This document shows, one piece after another, positions 62,875-64,000 of a stretch of 64,000 nt of DNA (position 1 is its first letter; every line of letters begins with the position of its first letter). The notes under the pieces are model-generated. The model saw nothing but the letters and a program-made list of their open reading frames with translations. It had not been told where the DNA came from and made no database searches. Origin of the DNA: Betaproteobacteria bacterium (lineage in GTDB: Bacteria > Pseudomonadota > Gammaproteobacteria > Burkholderiales > SG8-41); contig JANYDM010000015.1 in assembly GCA_025363575.1 (NCBI GenBank), forward strand, positions 5,887-69,886, in the 5' to 3' direction. The position numbers and the translations under genes are program-made.

Positions 62875-63840
62875 ATGCCATACGATCTATCTGACACCTT
62901 AGTAGTAGGGATTTCAGCGACGGCGCTCTTCGATTTGAGCGAGGCCGACTTAGTATTTCGTTCCAAGTATGCCGAGGATAAGAACACGGCGATCATGGAA
63001 TATCGCAGATATATGCTCGATAGAGAAAATGACACCCTCGACGACGGAACGGGCATGCCTCTCGTACGCGCGCTCCTTGATCTAAATAAACACCAATTGG
63101 ATGACCAACCACCGCTCGTTGAAGTTGTCGTAATGTCGAGGAATAGTCCTGAGACCGGTGTTTGTGTGCTCAACAACATTAGGAAGAAAGAGCTGAAAAT
63201 CTCGCGGCACGCATTTACGGGAGGTGAATCAGTTGTCGATTATTTGGATGCATTTGATGTGGATCTTTTTCTTACAACGAACATTAAAGATGCTCAGCGA
63301 GTAATTGATGGGCGCACTTGTGCGGCCGCAATTGTTAAGAAGCCACCTCAAGAATCTGGAACCATTCCGGCAGATCAAGTCCGAATCGCATTTGACGGCG
63401 ATGCGGTTCTCTTCGATGAGAGTAGTGAAATCGTATACCGTGCCGAGGGATTAACGAGCTTTCACGAGAAAGAGGATCAAAATCAGGATGTGCCCATGCG
63501 CGAAGGCCCTTATGCAACTTTCTTGGCAAAACTGTCGCGGTTGCAGCAACGTCTTCCGTTTAGGGAAGAGTACTCGCCAGTAAGAATAGCGATAGTGACA
63601 GCGAGAGGCGCGCCCGCTGAGATGCGTGTAATCAAAACACTAAGGCACTGGGGTGTCTACGTTAACGAAATTTTCTTCTTGGGAGGAGTTGAAAAAACGA
63701 AAGTCCTCAAGGCATTTCGGCCGCATATATTCTTCGACGATCAGGATCTTCATCTTGATGCAGCAGCCAAGATAGTTCCTTGTTGTAGGGTTCCCTATCA
63801 TACTGGGTCACTATTGCTCGAACCCGGTAAGAGTGGTTGA
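62875..63840 (+). CDS. Cytosolic 5'-nucleotidase-like protein (NT5C1 family)
   Basis: A 321-residue protein matching the cytosolic IA/IB 5'-nucleotidase family (PF06189 type): LVVGISATALFDLSEAD at the start, VVMSRNSPETGVCVLNNI, ISRHAFTGGESV and RIAFDGDAVLFDE near residues 168-182, the last carrying the D-G-D pair that replaces the HAD DxD nucleophile region. It would dephosphorylate AMP or deoxynucleoside monophosphates in the cytoplasm. AT-richer than the flanking receptor genes and divergent from the deaminase unit, it probably belongs to the same transferred island. Confidence 0.8.
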   Translation: MPYDLSDTLVVGISATALFDLSEADLVFRSKYAEDKNTAIMEYRRYMLDRENDTLDDGTGMPLVRALLDLNKHQLDDQPPLVEVVVMSRNSPETGVCVLNNIRKKELKISRHAFTGGESVVDYLDAFDVDLFLTTNIKDAQRVIDGRTCAAAIVKKPPQESGTIPADQVRIAFDGDAVLFDESSEIVYRAEGLTSFHEKEDQNQDVPMREGPYATFLAKLSRLQQRLPFREEYSPVRIAIVTARGAPAEMRVIKTLRHWGVYVNEIFFLGGVEKTKVLKAFRPHIFFDDQDLHLDAAAKIVPCCRVPYHTGSLLLEPGKSG

Positions 63841-63850
63841 GGGACGTCCG

Positions 63851-64000
63851 CTAATTCACCTGGATACTCGATTCCTTAATCACCTTGGCCCATTTTGCGC
63901 GTTCGGATTTAATGAAGGCGGCGAACTGGCGCGGAGTGGTCACGGCGATTTCCAGGCTTTGATTGGCTAATTGAGTTTTGATCTCGGGCGCGGCGAGAAT
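63851..64000 (-). CDS. Bug/TctC-type solute receptor 10 (C-terminal end, partial)
   Basis: Reading the minus strand from the window edge to a TAG at 63853-63851 gives 49 residues that end ...TTPRQFAAFIKSERAKWAKVIK followed by a short tail. This matches the typical C-terminus of Bug receptors (P-x-x-F-x-x-x-I-x-x-E-x-x-K-W-x-x-V). The rest of the gene lies beyond the window. This is the tenth member of the family in the window. Confidence 0.85.
   Translation of the reverse strand: MLAAPEIKTQLANQSLEIAVTTPRQFAAFIKSERAKWAKVIKESSIQVN

Noticed and set aside
1..64000. CRISPR arrays, rRNA, tRNA, transposases or prophage
   Set aside because: No regularly spaced repeats, RNA-gene signatures or recombinase motifs were seen by eye; a tRNA could still be missed without a dedicated scan.

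Overview
The window is GC-rich and densely coded, with short gaps and many 1-4 base start/stop overlaps. Ten genes encode Bug/TctC-type periplasmic solute receptors. Together with class II ribonucleotide reductase, SoxYZ and IorAB-type molybdenum hydroxylase genes, this points to a betaproteobacterium, probably Burkholderiales or a related soil or freshwater lineage. That is inferred from gene content only. I see no rRNA, tRNA, CRISPR array, transposase or phage gene.

Left part (1-16865): a surface-polysaccharide locus. After the end of a glycosyltransferase comes a tightly coupled series: Wzm-type permease, Wzt-type ATPase with a C-terminal glycan-binding domain, SGNH-like protein, glycosyltransferase, two sulfotransferase-family proteins, a two-part methyltransferase, another glycosyltransferase, a WecA/MraY-type initiating transferase and a large O-antigen ligase/polymerase-type membrane protein. 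An outer-membrane beta-barrel gene with its own terminator, an alpha/beta-hydrolase-like protein, a FecR-domain protein and a second methyltransferase follow.

Middle housekeeping part (16879-26956): ACMSD-like amidohydrolase, lipoprotein, DUF3301 protein and pseudopilin, RRM-like small protein, aldo/keto reductase, B12-dependent ribonucleotide reductase diverging from phosphatidylserine synthase, M32 carboxypeptidase and an orphan solute-binding-type protein without a signal peptide.

Catabolic/accessory part (26973-49376): a six-gene minus-strand unit (DUF4286-like, amidase, Bug, alpha/beta hydrolase, epimerase-like VOC protein, Bug); two plus-strand RidA-family genes; and a five-gene minus-strand unit (amidohydrolase, triple RidA, RidA, Bug, triple RidA). 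Next come an MFS transporter, a gamma-glutamyltransferase, IorA/IorB-like hydroxylase genes, SoxY/SoxZ-like genes, an MmgE/PrpD protein, two tandem Bug receptors and a GNAT acetyltransferase. The most unusual content is nine RidA domains in five genes. Two of these genes encode three consecutive RidA domains, like a single-chain version of the RidA trimer, and by eye none of the nine domains has the catalytic arginine of classical RidA.

Right part (49659-64000): a stand-alone elongation factor G, more Bug receptors, a coiled-coil protein, an MFS exporter, an AT-richer four-helix membrane protein behind four GTCATCTAA repeats, a fused CoA-transferase and an SDR dehydrogenase. An AT-richer nucleotide-metabolism island follows (two-domain dCTP-deaminase-like protein, zinc-ribbon mini-protein, cytosolic 5'-nucleotidase-like protein). 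The window ends inside a tenth Bug gene.
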